A program made the translations under genes and the position numbers. From JAAOZP01 sp038848185 (lineage in GTDB: Archaea > Thermoproteota > EX4484-205 > JAAOZP01): a stretch of 64,000 nucleotides of DNA. Position 1 is the stretch's first letter, and the number at the start of each line of letters is the position of its first letter. The stretch covers positions 1 to 64,000 of the forward strand of contig JAWCNV010000008.1 of NCBI GenBank assembly GCA_038848185.1, in the 5' to 3' direction. Under the pieces are notes generated by a model. That model had not been told where the DNA came from. It did not search any database and worked only from the letters and a program-made list of their open reading frames with translations. Of this stretch, positions 1-9,348 are shown piece after piece.

Positions 1-309
1 CAAGGTATCCGGGTTCCTCAAGCTGTTCAAGCCTGCTCTAACGCTAACGTTAAGATCCTTCACAGCGATTTTATCTGTCTCCCACTTGTCTTCGTCGAGT
101 ATGAATAAGGGTTTGAAGAGTATCCTGTAGGGGTAGAGGACCCTGCCCACAACAGCCTCGTCACGCCAGAGAATATTGTTCTCCTCAGCCTTCTCCTCGA
201 CCCTAGCGATGCCGACGATGCCGCGGACAGGACCTGTGACGTAGAGGAGAAGCAGGTCGCCCTGAGTCTTCGAATTCTGCATGGATCCGGTTGCTACCCA
301 AACAGCCAC
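1..309 (-). CDS. EVE/PUA-like domain protein (3' end outside window)
   Basis: The minus-strand frame is open from a GTG at 309 to the left edge, giving about 103 residues. It begins MAVWVATGSMQNSK and continues with GDLLLLYVTGPVRGIVGIARV, a low-complexity-free beta-rich pattern typical of the EVE branch of the PUA-like fold, which is known to bind modified nucleobases. No ATG is available: an in-frame stop lies upstream, and GTG lies about 26 nt from an AAACTTTATA element, so a leaderless GTG start fits best. The C-terminus is missing. It lies downstream of, and on the same strand as, a restriction-modification/defence cluster, and EVE domains are often found with such genes. The family is inferred from sequence pattern only; confidence in coding is high, in function moderate. 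Confidence 0.6.
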   Translation of the reverse strand, partial: MAVWVATGSMQNSKTQGDLLLLYVTGPVRGIVGIARVEEKAEENNILWRDEAVVGRVLYPYRILFKPLFILDEDKWETDKIAVKDLNVSVRAGLNSLRNPDTL

Positions 310-330
310 AGGATTTGTTCTCAGCGCGGG

Positions 331-340
331 TATAAAGTTT
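331..340 (-). promoter_or_regulatory. TATA element for the EVE-domain gene
   Basis: AAACTTTATA on the minus strand is centred about 26 nt before the GTG at 309. No ribosome-binding site lies between, which is consistent with a leaderless transcript. Confidence 0.45.
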
Positions 341-480
341 GAGCTAATTTGAGCCCTTAATTCAAGACGAGTATCTTCTTGGAGATGCTATATTATCTAT
401 AGCATTCTTCTATTAAAAATGATTCTCATACGTTGTCTAACCGGTTTTAAGAAAAAACTTATTTTAACATAGATCGTGTT

Positions 481-582
481 CTAGACTTTTTCATCTTGCT
501 TAATCCAGTCGCTTACGATGTTTGGTTCAACAACTATCCCTATATTCATGGCCCTATGAAGTTGTTCTAGGAACTTATCCAT
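481..582 (-). CDS. Possible 33-residue ORF overlapping the end of the giant gene
   Basis: An ATG at 582-580 overlaps the last codons of the 1565-residue gene in another frame and opens a 33-residue ORF ending in TAG at 481. The start of the product is MDKFLEQLHRAMNIGIVV. A purine-rich AGGAAGAA precedes the ATG, so translational coupling is possible. I recognise no family. It could equally be chance or part of a decayed reading frame, so it is offered only as a candidate small gene. Confidence 0.25.
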   Translation of the reverse strand: MDKFLEQLHRAMNIGIVVEPNIVSDWIKQDEKV

Positions 583-3500
583 TTCTTCCTAGTTGTATCA
601 TACTTATACACTTTCTCTATTTTTAACCGTCCAGGATAGTTGAGAGGTATCTCTATAGGCGGTGCTTTTAGATTCAGAGATGCGATTAGCATCGCTTCCC
701 CTTCTAGCTGGCAAAGTTTGTACTTTATATCATCGGGGGGTTTGACCCCATCCTTTTGGTACTTAACAAGAAGTTTATCATGCTCCTTAGCGATAATACA
801 CGACTTACCGTATTTATCCTCTTGAGATGCTCTATTCACTTGTATTATGCTTACGCTTGATTCTCTACATATGGTATTTGCAAGCTCTTGTGCCCTCATC
901 ATATTTTCTTCATAACGAGGATTTATGATAAAGTCGACTCCTTTTCTTCCGTTTGCAAAATAGTTAAGGATTGAACTAGTATGGCCAAGATTAAAATCGC
1001 TACATGACAATACTGAAAACCTTCCGCATGCCGTCTGAAATATATAAAGATGATTACCCGATTTCATGCCTCGTCCAGTTGATTCAGGGTTTTCAATAGG
1101 AGATGGTTGTATTTTATATAACGGAGTAATTTCTTCCCCATTTATAATGATTGGACATACATTCCTGCTATCTTCATCGTAATAGCTTCCTCCAATTATT
1201 ATCATGTTCCCATAATGATTCTTTACTTCTCCTATCCATTTTTCGGAAAAACCTAGTTCTGGAAAACAAATCACATCTACTTTATTTTCCTCAGCAATTT
1301 TAAGCACCTCAAATACTTTATCTTTAACTTCATCTTCATCCTCTAAGATGATACTAAATTTGGAAGGAGGAGACGAATATTTTAAAGAAAAATCTAATTG
1401 AACTAAACAAAATCTTATCCATTCTTTTTCAGTATCTGCCTTATACTTAAACATTATTTCTCTAGTTAACCCTTCACTTTCCGGACTACGTAGCTTGGAT
1501 TCTATCGTCTTCTTTAAATGTTCATCTTCCGCGATTACGTATTCTGGTAACTCAATTTTTCCCCATATTTCTTCCCATAGTTCAGGTTTATAATTTTTAA
1601 TTCCGTCAAGTAGTTTCCCTACCTTGTCCATTAGCTTAAATTTATATATTAAATCCGTTATTTTCCCAAATTTCGTTTTCCCTTCTAAGTTGTCATAATC
1701 AACCCCCAAATATATTCTACAAAGAGTTACTAATTCCTCTTCATTCAATCGTTTATTTAGAACTTCATATATCTTAATAATGTATTTTTGCACATCATAG
1801 AAATCACCTTTGACCTCATCTTCATGTTTCTTCCATTCGGATTCTGTAATTTCTCTCATTAAATCTATCTTATACTTTTTCCATTCTTCATCCAAAAAAT
1901 CCCTGTTTATTTTCATAACTTCATTTGCAAGATTAGCAGGGAAAAGCTCCGTTTCAATTTTATTTCGTTGAAGGAAGAGTATCCCTTTCCCTCTAATATC
2001 GGGGTTTGGGTCCAATATTCCCACAAGTACTTTTTTAATCCCTCTGTCTAAAACACGTAGGGCACAAGGTTTCTCGTGAGTTCTAATCATACAAGGTTCT
2101 AGTGTTGTAATTAAGGTAGCACCCGATAGATCCATGTTCCCACATTTCTTAAATGCCGTAATTTCGGCATGTTCTCCTGGCTCTAATTCTCCTCTATATG
2201 CATCGCAAATAATTTTATTGCCTTTAATAATAACTGCACCAACTTTAGGATGAACTCTATTGTCTTCCGACTTACATTTTTTTGACACTGCTGTAGCTTT
2301 ATACATTCCCTTAATTTCTATTTCAGATGCCCCATAGCTATCATCCATCATCTTTCTTTTTATCTCCCACGCAGGAAGTGAAAAATTGTCGTCATAAATC
2401 TTCTTTAACTTTTTGTAATTATCTTGAATATGTGGAACGATTTCTTCCATTAACCGAATGCCCTCTTGAATATCATATCCCAAAAGGGGTGGTTTATTAT
2501 TGAACTTAGATAATTCGTTAATAGAATATTCGGCAAGATTCTCGGATAATTGATTTTCAATCTCAGAATTCCATTTCCCCATTGTTTCATAGAGTTCGTT
2601 CATTTTATTATAAATGGTTTTTAAATCACTCTTATGAAATCTTCCGCTTTTCACTATTCTCACTTCAGAAATCTTAATGACTAAGCCAAGCAGACATTTC
2701 AGAATAGTAGACAATAAAATGCATAATTTTCCGAGGGAAATTAATTTTAATTTTTCTCTGAGTACAAAGGCATCCATTGGAAGATCATGGAGAATTTTTT
2801 TATTATCAATATAAGGCTTTAGTTTCTCTTCATACGCAAGGCGACATTCTAAATTTTGATTAGAGAAATGGTCCTCGATTTTCTCCTTAATTTTGTAGAA
2901 ATTATTCCATAAATCATTTTTATGTCTTATCTCATGAGCTGCAGAATGAGACTTTGCAGATAATATTGTATTTATTTCTTTTAATTTTTTTATAGTTTGT
3001 TCTTCTTTATTTCCTAAATACTGGCTAGTCATTGTTAGGGGTATGGAGAAAGCATAGTTTTTCGATTCAAAGAATAACTTTAACTCTTCTCTTAAAGCTT
3101 CAAGATAACTTTTATGATCGCAAGTGGTTAAAGCAATTAAAAAATCAGATTGTTTATCGCTAATGCGTTCTACATCATATAGGAGCATAGCCATCCTGCT
3201 TAGTTTAGCGATATGATTAGAGTGAACTAATTTAGGTGGATATCCATCCAGAAGTTTGAGTTTACTAATATATTTATTAGAATATTTTACTCCTTTATTT
3301 ACGCCCTGTATTATTCCTTCTTTTTCACACCATTCAACAAACATAAGGGGATATCGGGGCGATTCTGATTCTTCATAATCTACATCAGAGATATGAAGTA
3401 TTTTTCCATGCCTACTATATGTTGGCGAAATAATCAACCTTCTATCATTAGGATCAGGATACCACCTTAAAATATCGATGATCTCACCTGATAAAGAAAT

Positions 3501-5264
3501 ATTTTCTTCAAGAATTACACCAATTTTCTCAAAAGAAATTTGGGGCAATGTATCTCTTTTATATGAATTCTTCATATAATCGAAAAGGTTTTTTACGACA
3601 GAGGCGACAGTATATCCATATCGTTTCGCAGAGAACTCATCTTCTCCATAGCGATAGGCTCTCTCAAAAAATCCATCTTTCCTGTAGTAGAAAATCGGAA
3701 TTTGTATCCCCGCATCTACAAGAAAATCTAATGCTAAAGAAAATTTTAAATCCATTTCATCAGTAGCTTGCGAAATTATGCCATGTCTTTCGAGTAATAT
3801 CTCTTTTATTTGATTGTAATTAAAGCCTACTCCTAATCTCTTTGACTCTACTCCGGTTATACCCACTTTTGCTTGCTGTTGAGTTTCAAGCTCCACGCAT
3901 TCATAAAGAGCTTCAAAAATTGTAGCTATCTGATTTGTCAAAGCGTCATTAGAGGATAGATGACCTGTGAGATAGCTCTTGATTTTTTCATATAATTCTT
4001 CTCTTTCTTCGTCAAATGCTGTTTGATTTCTATTTTTCGGAGATGGCCTTTCATGTACTTGACTTGAAAATATTTTGTCATTGAAAGAATTTTCCAATTC
4101 ACTTATAGTTTGTGTAAAATAAGAATCTAAAAAATCGAGAATAGTTCGGGTGAAGGACGGCCCAAAAAGATAGAAAAGGTCTTGGTGATGTAATATTTGA
4201 AATACCGAGAATGATGCAAAGCACTCTTTTATCCCTAAATTCCTCAGGATGAAAGATAAACCATAGAGATAGTTCACGAGGTACCAAAAGAGTCTATATA
4301 GTGGTCTTCTTGTATCTTCTGACTCTATAAACTCTTTAGATTCGCTGACCAGCTTCCTAGCTTTATCAATTAAATTATTATAATAGGGAAACCCAGAAAA
4401 GATCTCTTCTTCAAGTAATTTACTATCGATTCCAAATGTTACCATGGGGACAAGGGCAGCTTTATTAGTTTCCTCATCGAAATAAACGCGAACTTTATAA
4501 ATTTGTGGGCACAAGGAAAATTTTTTAAAAAGATTGCTGAAGAGTTTGTCTATTTTATATTTTTGTATAGGAATAAAAGTGTATCTACAATATCCGTTAT
4601 TAGCCTGATATATTGTTGTTAAATCGTATGCTTTGTCTTGCATTGATTGTCCTACGAGCGAAGATATTATATCCGGTCTAAGAGAAGCATAAAATATAGG
4701 ATAGTCCATATCATATGATTTGTTTAAGAATATAAAAGAACGTACAATTTCATTACAATATAGAAATCTTTCATCTTTACTTAATGGAACTTTATAATCT
4801 AAAAGGATCCTCTTCTTTTCGCCATTTTTCAGCACTTCTACCCAATAATTGCCCTTTCCATCATTGTCTAGTTTAATAGTTTCTTTGTCAATTGCTAAAC
4901 AGACGAGCTTTATATCCACATCATATTTTTTCACAAGCTTTGAAAGCAAATCCTTAACTGTAGTGCCTAGGATTATAATATCATCGAATACTATAATTTT
5001 CTTACCTTGCAATTCTCTCGGCGGTATAAAATCCAAAGCTTTTTCTGAAATTATAGGAATGTTCTCCAACCACATATCTAAGATACGTAACAGCTCAAGA
5101 AGTCGGGGCCCCTTTCTGGATAAAGCAAGAATATAATCAGGTCTCTCTTTTTTTAGAGTGGCACTAACTAATAGAAGTGCAGAAGAATATTTTTTAAGAA
5201 ATTCATTATTTGTGAACCTATTTTCGCCCTTTTCATTTTCAAGCATTTTTACTTCGCTTGCCAT
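567..5264 (-). CDS. Giant fusion: PRTase-like / RibD-like deaminase / nitrilase
   Basis: A 1565-residue protein with three recognisable modules. Residues about 40-180 form a phosphoribosyltransferase-like domain with the PRPP loop VFDDIIILGTT at 92-102. Residues about 200-1000 are mostly helical and unassigned. A zinc deaminase spans about 1000-1130: GEHAEI with H1032 and E1034, then C1058 and C1067 spaced C-x8-C as in RibD-type deaminases. The C-terminal carbon-nitrogen hydrolase (about 1290-1540) keeps the Glu-Lys-Cys triad: E1336 in CFPELG, K1384 in PLYKIQ, C1421 in VLSCSDF. Nitrilase domains occur at the C-terminus of some defence reverse transcriptases (DRT class 1), but I see no RT motif here. 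An AGAAGGAG ribosome-binding site and a TATA element precede the ATG. It lies 251 bp downstream of an R-M operon on the same strand. The sequence is AT-rich compared with the housekeeping genes. A defence role, perhaps acting on nucleotides, is inferred. Confidence 0.85.
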   Translation of the reverse strand: MASEVKMLENEKGENRFTNNEFLKKYSSALLLVSATLKKERPDYILALSRKGPRLLELLRILDMWLENIPIISEKALDFIPPRELQGKKIIVFDDIIILGTTVKDLLSKLVKKYDVDIKLVCLAIDKETIKLDNDGKGNYWVEVLKNGEKKRILLDYKVPLSKDERFLYCNEIVRSFIFLNKSYDMDYPIFYASLRPDIISSLVGQSMQDKAYDLTTIYQANNGYCRYTFIPIQKYKIDKLFSNLFKKFSLCPQIYKVRVYFDEETNKAALVPMVTFGIDSKLLEEEIFSGFPYYNNLIDKARKLVSESKEFIESEDTRRPLYRLFWYLVNYLYGLSFILRNLGIKECFASFSVFQILHHQDLFYLFGPSFTRTILDFLDSYFTQTISELENSFNDKIFSSQVHERPSPKNRNQTAFDEEREELYEKIKSYLTGHLSSNDALTNQIATIFEALYECVELETQQQAKVGITGVESKRLGVGFNYNQIKEILLERHGIISQATDEMDLKFSLALDFLVDAGIQIPIFYYRKDGFFERAYRYGEDEFSAKRYGYTVASVVKNLFDYMKNSYKRDTLPQISFEKIGVILEENISLSGEIIDILRWYPDPNDRRLIISPTYSRHGKILHISDVDYEESESPRYPLMFVEWCEKEGIIQGVNKGVKYSNKYISKLKLLDGYPPKLVHSNHIAKLSRMAMLLYDVERISDKQSDFLIALTTCDHKSYLEALREELKLFFESKNYAFSIPLTMTSQYLGNKEEQTIKKLKEINTILSAKSHSAAHEIRHKNDLWNNFYKIKEKIEDHFSNQNLECRLAYEEKLKPYIDNKKILHDLPMDAFVLREKLKLISLGKLCILLSTILKCLLGLVIKISEVRIVKSGRFHKSDLKTIYNKMNELYETMGKWNSEIENQLSENLAEYSINELSKFNNKPPLLGYDIQEGIRLMEEIVPHIQDNYKKLKKIYDDNFSLPAWEIKRKMMDDSYGASEIEIKGMYKATAVSKKCKSEDNRVHPKVGAVIIKGNKIICDAYRGELEPGEHAEITAFKKCGNMDLSGATLITTLEPCMIRTHEKPCALRVLDRGIKKVLVGILDPNPDIRGKGILFLQRNKIETELFPANLANEVMKINRDFLDEEWKKYKIDLMREITESEWKKHEDEVKGDFYDVQKYIIKIYEVLNKRLNEEELVTLCRIYLGVDYDNLEGKTKFGKITDLIYKFKLMDKVGKLLDGIKNYKPELWEEIWGKIELPEYVIAEDEHLKKTIESKLRSPESEGLTREIMFKYKADTEKEWIRFCLVQLDFSLKYSSPPSKFSIILEDEDEVKDKVFEVLKIAEENKVDVICFPELGFSEKWIGEVKNHYGNMIIIGGSYYDEDSRNVCPIIINGEEITPLYKIQPSPIENPESTGRGMKSGNHLYIFQTACGRFSVLSCSDFNLGHTSSILNYFANGRKGVDFIINPRYEENMMRAQELANTICRESSVSIIQVNRASQEDKYGKSCIIAKEHDKLLVKYQKDGVKPPDDIKYKLCQLEGEAMLIASLNLKAPPIEIPLNYPGRLKIEKVYKYDTTRKKWISS

Positions 5265-5274
5265 ACCTTCATTG

Positions 5275-5305
5275 CTCCTTCTATGTTATACCCGATATAT
5301 TTAAT
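5275..5305 (-). promoter_or_regulatory. TATA element and ribosome-binding site of the giant fusion gene
   Basis: On the minus strand ATTAAATATATC (5305-5294) is a TATA element, followed by AGAAGGAG (5282-5275) 10 nt before the ATG at 5264. The gene therefore appears to have its own promoter although the R-M operon reads towards it. Confidence 0.5.
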
Positions 5306-5515
5306 TTACTTACTGCCTATTTTTAAATATTTTCTTGCCATATGCGAAGCGCACGGTAATATGCTACTTCAACCTTTAACTACTTGAACATTTCTGGGAA
5401 GTCTTCCTTGGGGGAACTCTATTTTTCAAGAGGATTATTCCTTTATAGCACGCGCTTATCGTGAAAAAGTATGGCCCGCAGAGGCAGCCTACCAGCGTGC
5501 GGTTGGACAGTTTGA

Positions 5516-7303
5516 TTAAATCGTCCTAGAAATTATATTGTATGTTTTTGGAATCTCGATCATTCCTTTCACTTTTTCGAACATATCATTCGGCCCCGTG
5601 CTCCAAATGAACCATTGTTTTCGATCTTCAGTGATGTAAACAAAGTAGTCGAGTTCTCTAATATCTAGGTCTTTCATCCTTGATACTGTAAATGACTTGC
5701 TAGACCAGAATCCAACTCCTATTTTTACAGGTGTTTCTAAAGACTCTGAAGCAAACCGTTTCTGGAATTCTTTAAGACCATTGATATAGTGCTTATCCCC
5801 CTTATACTTTGACAGTTCATATATATCTTTTTGAATTTCGGTTTTAGAAAATTCACCTTTATTCTCCTGTAGACTCGTAAATTTTCTTGGTAGAAAGGAG
5901 ATAATATCTACATACTTTCTTGGCTGTCTCCTTCCTGTTCCCATTTGTATGAGTATCCTACGGTCTCCTTGAGCTCCCGGGTAGCTTACCGCAATTATCT
6001 TATAGTTGTTAGGCCTGAGAATATTGTGAATAGTTATGTAGGTGACATCATCCTCTTCTAAGATCCTCCTTTCTTCAATAGGAGTAACGTCCAGATGCTT
6101 AATAAAGGATAAAGACTCATTATAAGGTACCCACTTGAAAATAACTCTTCTTCTACTATGAGCATCTTCTATTATAAATATCACGGAATATAGAAAGATT
6201 GTCTTGAGCGGCTTGCTAAGTTCGGCAAAATTTGCCCTGATGAAATCGGTAAGGTCTATTGTTATAGTTGTTAATGATCGTTCTCTGTATTTTTCCGCGA
6301 TCTCCATGAATTCTCTGTTTTCATGAAGACCAGAACCCAAAGCAAAACAATACAGAAAATCATATGCTGTCCTTAAACCATTCCTTCCGATATAGTTTCT
6401 TATTCGCTCCTCCTCTGGGATGTCTTTATACCATGCATTATTTGTTTCAGAAAATCGCATTTTAGAAACAACAGGCTTGCCCATGCTTCCGTAATAGGCC
6501 AACATGCCTCTTTCAGGATCCATAGCATGACCAAACCTGTTAATCTTTAACTCCAATGCACCTGTTTTAAGAATTTCATCTTTGTCCATCCATCTTGTTC
6601 TGGATGTTTTTAACTTAGTAACGTCTATATCTGGCGTATTTTTTAATCTAGTAAACCAATGTGAAAAAAACGAGTCCTCCGCCAAAGTCTCAACTACAGA
6701 ATTCATCCATTCTTCTGACAATTCTCTTTCTACCGCCTTACTGATTATGACAGATAATAATAGTTCAAATGGCTCAATTCTCTTTGGACATGATAAATAG
6801 TTTTCATCGACTTCGACAACTCCGTTTTTGTCACACTTCCAGTCAAAGTAGAAAAAGGTTTTCCCAAACCGTTTTTGAATGATCGAGTAAGGAATTGCAT
6901 AGTCAAATTTAATATTTCCACCATGCTTACTTGGTGATGTTTTACCAGAAGGGGAAATTTTTACGTAAAAACAATTGTTTCTAGCTGCAGCAACTAGCCC
7001 ATCAAAACGTTGAAGCTCGTGATCTTCAGTGAAGACAGAACTGGAGAGCTCTATTAATACCAATGGATACTCTACCCCGTTTTTTACAAGCGTTACCATA
7101 GCATCAGGTACCTTCCAAAATAAAATAGGCGCTATTCTCTTAGAGTAATACTTATAGTTTTTTTCTAGCTTAACAAGTTTTATATCACCTTCAAGCTTAA
7201 GGTGCGTCAAAATTCGATGTAGAATAGGGTAGAAAAAATGATAAGCCTGTTCTAAACACTCAAAGTAGAGTCTAAACTCCAACTTGATTACCTTACTTGT
7301 CAT
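5516..7303 (-). CDS. Putative restriction endonuclease, PD-(D/E)XK type
   Basis: A 595-residue protein, last gene of the overlapping R-M operon; its start overlaps the end of the upstream methyltransferase by 11 bp. The likely nuclease core is near the N-terminus: P66-D67, then a hydrophobic strand LVLIELSS with E85, then a strand CFYVKISP with K115. This resembles a PD-(D/E)XK fold, although the usual E-x-K lysine is Ser87, so K115 may supply it or the assignment may be off. The remaining 450 residues have no motif I recognise and may contain target recognition. The call rests mainly on position: one large gene of unknown family beside two DNA methyltransferases is most often the cognate endonuclease. 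No frameshift is seen, so it looks intact. Confidence 0.6.
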   Translation of the reverse strand: MTSKVIKLEFRLYFECLEQAYHFFYPILHRILTHLKLEGDIKLVKLEKNYKYYSKRIAPILFWKVPDAMVTLVKNGVEYPLVLIELSSSVFTEDHELQRFDGLVAAARNNCFYVKISPSGKTSPSKHGGNIKFDYAIPYSIIQKRFGKTFFYFDWKCDKNGVVEVDENYLSCPKRIEPFELLLSVIISKAVERELSEEWMNSVVETLAEDSFFSHWFTRLKNTPDIDVTKLKTSRTRWMDKDEILKTGALELKINRFGHAMDPERGMLAYYGSMGKPVVSKMRFSETNNAWYKDIPEEERIRNYIGRNGLRTAYDFLYCFALGSGLHENREFMEIAEKYRERSLTTITIDLTDFIRANFAELSKPLKTIFLYSVIFIIEDAHSRRRVIFKWVPYNESLSFIKHLDVTPIEERRILEEDDVTYITIHNILRPNNYKIIAVSYPGAQGDRRILIQMGTGRRQPRKYVDIISFLPRKFTSLQENKGEFSKTEIQKDIYELSKYKGDKHYINGLKEFQKRFASESLETPVKIGVGFWSSKSFTVSRMKDLDIRELDYFVYITEDRKQWFIWSTGPNDMFEKVKGMIEIPKTYNIISRTI

Positions 7304-8489
7304 TTCTCATCACAATAATGTATTCTTGTTTTGTCTTGTTTCTAAATGCAGGATTAAAAGTTTTACTGACATAACTGAGATTATACTCGATTTTATCCTC
7401 AATTTTGAAACCTGTTTTATTAGCAAGTTCGCTAATTATTTCGTCACCCTTTAGAAGTTCCTTCCGAATTATCGAATCTCCGACAACTATAACAAATAGT
7501 TTGCCCGCTTTTAGAATTCTGGCAAAATGTTCGAAACATTTAGTCATGTCTTTAATGTAGTTGTAGATTGGTTCTTTTTGGCTTGAGTGCCTGAGTCTTG
7601 AGCCTATTTCACTGATCTTTGCTTTCTCCCACTCCATTTTTAGCCAAAACATCCTGAGTTTATGGTAGAGATAATAATCATATGTGTTCGGATAGGGTGG
7701 TGATGTAACAATTAAATCTGCTATATTTTCGTTTAAAAAATCGAGTCTCCTCGAATCTGCGAGATATGCTTTAGCTTCACAATCACTTGCTTTTTGGTTA
7801 AAAATTTTAATTCTATTTATCATGTCTAACACCTTATTCTTAAAAAGTAGGAATGGCTGTTTAGGTAGAATTTTCTTCCTCACTGAAGCATAACGAGTTT
7901 CACTATCCTGATTAGATACAGGGACGATAATGCTAGAAAAAGCCAAAAGAAAAAGATCTCTTAGATCAGGGCTAACTTCGGCCTTAGTTATGGAAGAATA
8001 TATTATCGAAAGCTCATGTAAAACATGTTCCTGAAACCAATGATCCCTATTTGGGAAGTTAGGGATATTATACTGGAATTCTTCGCTTTCTCCATTCTCT
8101 TCAATAAAAGTTATAAGTGTTTTCCCTATTTGCTTTTTTGCTATGAAGTAGTCGACTCTTTTTTCTATGGTATTAAGAAGAGGAAGAGCTTTCTTCAGTT
8201 CATCATCGGATATTTTAGTGGTTTTGACTTTTGTCATGAAGATTCCTAAAGGATGTATGTCAACACCTAAACTATTCCTTTCAAGTAATTTTGCTTCAAC
8301 CAACGTAGTTCCGCTACCGCAGAAAGGATCGAATACTGCTTCATTTCTCCGACTAAAACGCCTTATCATGAAATTTGGAATCTGGGGTATGAATTTGGCA
8401 GGAAAGGGGTGAAAATTATGAGTTAAATAGGTGGTATCTTCTGCACTTAATACAATTTTTAATATTTCTTCTTTATTCAAGAGTGTCAT
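7293..8489 (-). CDS. DNA methyltransferase (N4-cytosine/N6-adenine type), first
   Basis: A 398-residue amino-methyltransferase. The AdoMet-binding motif DPFCGSGTT begins at D54 and the catalytic motif TSPPY lies at 262-266, in the order AdoMet motif then catalytic motif. The N-terminal sequence HNFHPFPAKFIP is shared by a family usually annotated as cytosine-N4-specific methyltransferases. The roughly 200 residues between the two motifs may contain the recognition region. It overlaps the upstream methyltransferase by 17 bp and the downstream endonuclease by 11 bp, so the three are translationally coupled. Role: protects host DNA at the sites cut by the partner nuclease. Whether it makes m4C or m6A cannot be told from the motif. 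Confidence 0.88.
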   Translation of the reverse strand: MTLLNKEEILKIVLSAEDTTYLTHNFHPFPAKFIPQIPNFMIRRFSRRNEAVFDPFCGSGTTLVEAKLLERNSLGVDIHPLGIFMTKVKTTKISDDELKKALPLLNTIEKRVDYFIAKKQIGKTLITFIEENGESEEFQYNIPNFPNRDHWFQEHVLHELSIIYSSITKAEVSPDLRDLFLLAFSSIIVPVSNQDSETRYASVRKKILPKQPFLLFKNKVLDMINRIKIFNQKASDCEAKAYLADSRRLDFLNENIADLIVTSPPYPNTYDYYLYHKLRMFWLKMEWEKAKISEIGSRLRHSSQKEPIYNYIKDMTKCFEHFARILKAGKLFVIVVGDSIIRKELLKGDEIISELANKTGFKIEDKIEYNLSYVSKTFNPAFRNKTKQEYIIVMRNDK

Positions 8490-9348
8490 CTGATAAGTCC
8501 CCTTGCTTTTTGACTGGCTTTCTTAATACTACCAAAAATGTATGGTTTATATTTACGTAGAAGACTGAAGGGTAACCTAGTAGAACCAAACTTCTTTGCT
8601 CGTTTTGATCCCAAATTATTAGGTCATGATAAAGAAAACCAACTTTTCTACCAATGCGTGCGATATCGGAATGAAAGTCTACTAAGGGAACCCCATTTTG
8701 AGGATCCCTACAATCCTTAACCACCCAGATATTATATCCACCAGGCTTAGTAACTATGAATAGCTTCTCCATCAAGCCTTGGATTTCTTTTAAGAATTCA
8801 TCATACGGAAGATTGCCAAAATCTCTAGGGTCTTCTCCATACGGTTTCACTACTGACTTATTTTCAAGGACCAACTTCGAAGTTTTATGAGTCTTTTTTC
8901 TATCTTCTACTGAGCGATGGATAAAACTTGCATAAGGTGGAGAGGTAAACATCAATTGTACACTATCCGGCTTTACCCACTGTAACAAATCTCTGCAATC
9001 ACCTTGGATAACTATCTGTTCAGTATTTTCAACTAGCTTTTGTTGAGCAAGAACCTGTTTTGCTATATCCACAAATTTCTGATATAATTCTATACCTATG
9101 CCTCTTCTACCAAGGTTTTTAGCAGCAACTAATGTCGTTCCAACTCCAAGGAACGGGTCTAATACAAGATCGCCCTTTTTTGTGTAAATTTTTATAGCTC
9201 TTTCAGCCAGTGCAACTGAAAAAGTTGCTCCATGTTCAAGATGATACCATTCCCTGGCAGAACTAACTTCCCTTGCAGTCCAAACGCTCTTGCTTAATTT
9301 CGTCCATTCCTTTGGCGTAAGCCCATTAAATCCGACTCTTTCGCTCAT
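8473..9348 (-). CDS. DNA methyltransferase (N4-cytosine/N6-adenine type), second
   Basis: A 291-residue methyltransferase with DPFLGVGTT starting at D64 and TSPPY at 135-139, followed by a typical C-terminal strand with KPGGYNIWVVKD. It is clearly different from its neighbour (shorter, different spacing between motifs), so it is not a tandem duplicate. Two distinct methyltransferases with one endonuclease are typical of systems with asymmetric recognition sites, in which each strand needs its own enzyme (established knowledge, applied here by inference). The ATG is preceded by GAGGTGA about 7 nt upstream. The start overlaps the upstream winged-helix gene by 23 bp. Confidence 0.88.
   Translation of the reverse strand: MSERVGFNGLTPKEWTKLSKSVWTAREVSSAREWYHLEHGATFSVALAERAIKIYTKKGDLVLDPFLGVGTTLVAAKNLGRRGIGIELYQKFVDIAKQVLAQQKLVENTEQIVIQGDCRDLLQWVKPDSVQLMFTSPPYASFIHRSVEDRKKTHKTSKLVLENKSVVKPYGEDPRDFGNLPYDEFLKEIQGLMEKLFIVTKPGGYNIWVVKDCRDPQNGVPLVDFHSDIARIGRKVGFLYHDLIIWDQNEQRSLVLLGYPSVFYVNINHTFLVVLRKPVKKQGDLSDDTLE

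Noticed and set aside
567..5264. Reverse transcriptase domain in the giant protein, as in nitrilase-bearing DRT proteins
   Set aside because: No YxDD-type motif or RT-like block found between the PRTase-like and deaminase modules.
5385..5519. Short plus-strand open stretch before 5519 with a protein-like ending
   Set aside because: No start codon, about 44 codons, no recognisable family; at most a decayed fragment.
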